A DNA stretch of 64,000 nt, from contig NZ_CP106855.1 of the NCBI RefSeq assembly GCF_002209355.2, positions 1,612,001 to 1,676,000 on the forward strand. Direction: 5' to 3'. The DNA is from Bdellovibrio sp. SKB1291214. GTDB lineage: Bacteria; Bdellovibrionota; Bdellovibrionia; Bdellovibrionales; Bdellovibrionaceae. The notes under the pieces were generated by a model, which did not search any database, had not been told where the DNA came from, and saw nothing but the letters and a program-made list of their open reading frames with translations. How positions within the stretch are numbered: position 1 is the stretch's first letter; each line of letters starts with the position of its first letter. This document shows positions 63,756 to 64,000 of this stretch, piece after piece. The translations under genes were made by a program, and so were the position numbers.

Positions 63756-64000
63756 TGAATATGAATATTGGTCTTAGCGACATTCTTCTTGTTTCACCAA
63801 TGATCGCGTTGTTCCTAGCCAGCCTTGTGCCGATCACGGCCAAAGTTTTGCGTGGCAACCGCGAGCAAAATCCGATCATCACTCTTTGCCAAGCTTTAAT
63901 TGGTATCGTGATCGCTGTTGGTCTATTAGTCGTTTTCGGGGGCGCGGGTAAAACTGCGTTTAATAACGGCTTGATCTTTGACGGCGTGACTCAGTGGATG
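63755..64000 (+). CDS. nuoN: NADH-quinone oxidoreductase subunit N, 3' end outside window
   Basis: 82 codons from ATG 63755, overlapping the nuoM stop by one base, open to the window edge. The first residues are MNMNIGLSDILLVSPMIALFL, and the next two hydrophobic segments fit the NuoN N-terminus. Identification rests on position after nuoM and the membrane pattern, since the catalytic helices lie outside. Confidence 0.85.
   Translation, partial: MNMNIGLSDILLVSPMIALFLASLVPITAKVLRGNREQNPIITLCQALIGIVIAVGLLVVFGGAGKTAFNNGLIFDGVTQWM

Overview
The window looks like the chromosomal replication-origin region of a Bdellovibrio-type predatory bacterium (Bdellovibrionota), close to B. bacteriovorus in gene content and moderate G+C. 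This rests on gene order and protein character, not on a database match. Indicators are the dnaA-oriC-dnaN-recF-gyrB-gyrA block next to rpmH-rnpA-yidD-yidC-khpB-mnmE-mnmG-rsmG-parAB-bactofilin, a B-type fumarate reductase/succinate dehydrogenase (C-A-B order), b plus b' ATP synthase stators, and many exported proteases and lipoproteins. The first gene (trypsin-like lipoprotein) and the last (nuoN) are cut by the window edges.

Layout: 1-7.4 kb carries secreted proteases (one intact as far as visible, one broken subtilase), the ribosomal genes rpsF and rplI with a DUF2232-like membrane protein between them, an FHA protein, an alpha/beta hydrolase and small membrane or hypothetical genes. 7.5-12.9 kb holds sdhCAB (minus) divergent from etfBA (plus). 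12.9-18.7 kb holds a DUF374-type acyltransferase, three tandem parvulin-type peptidyl-prolyl isomerases (one SurA-like), pdxA and a phosphohexomutase. 18.7-19.0 kb is a gene-free stretch full of inverted repeats. 19.0-30.4 kb (minus) runs dnaA-dnaN-recF-gyrB-gyrA-TPR lipoprotein-atpZ-atpI-atpB-atpE. oriC lies between dnaA and dnaN at about 28.7-28.96 kb. 30.6-46.5 kb (plus) runs from rpmH through parAB and the bactofilin to the remaining ATP synthase genes (b', b, delta, alpha, gamma, beta, epsilon). 46.6-51.7 kb is a radical SAM gene plus two multidomain DNA-processing genes. 51.7-57.7 kb holds a NagZ-like glycosidase, a probable outer-membrane barrel protein and mfd. 57.8-64 kb is the membrane arm of respiratory complex I (nuoA,H,J,K,L,M,N).

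Functionally the window combines origin firing and segregation (DnaA, DnaN, RecF, gyrase, two parS sites, ParAB and a translationally overlapping bactofilin), the energy chain (complex I membrane arm, complex II, ETF, F1Fo ATPase), envelope biogenesis (YidC/YidD, periplasmic chaperones) and DNA repair (Mfd, RecF, and the nuclease-helicase pair). Genes on either side of oriC mostly point away from it, as expected for leading-strand coding. The ATP synthase genes are split across the origin.

The least explained items are: the PD-(D/E)XK-helicase plus degenerate-exonuclease/GIY-YIG gene pair; a strong intrinsic terminator lying inside the signal-peptide codons of a lipoprotein gene; a hairpin repeat family with compensatory changes; the inverted-repeat island at 18.67-18.90 kb; an oppositely oriented lipoprotein gene bracketed by parS sites; an S6:S18-like leader on rpsF; and an oriC with a five-copy TAG (DnaA-trio) array. 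I found no CRISPR array, insertion sequence, tRNA or rRNA.
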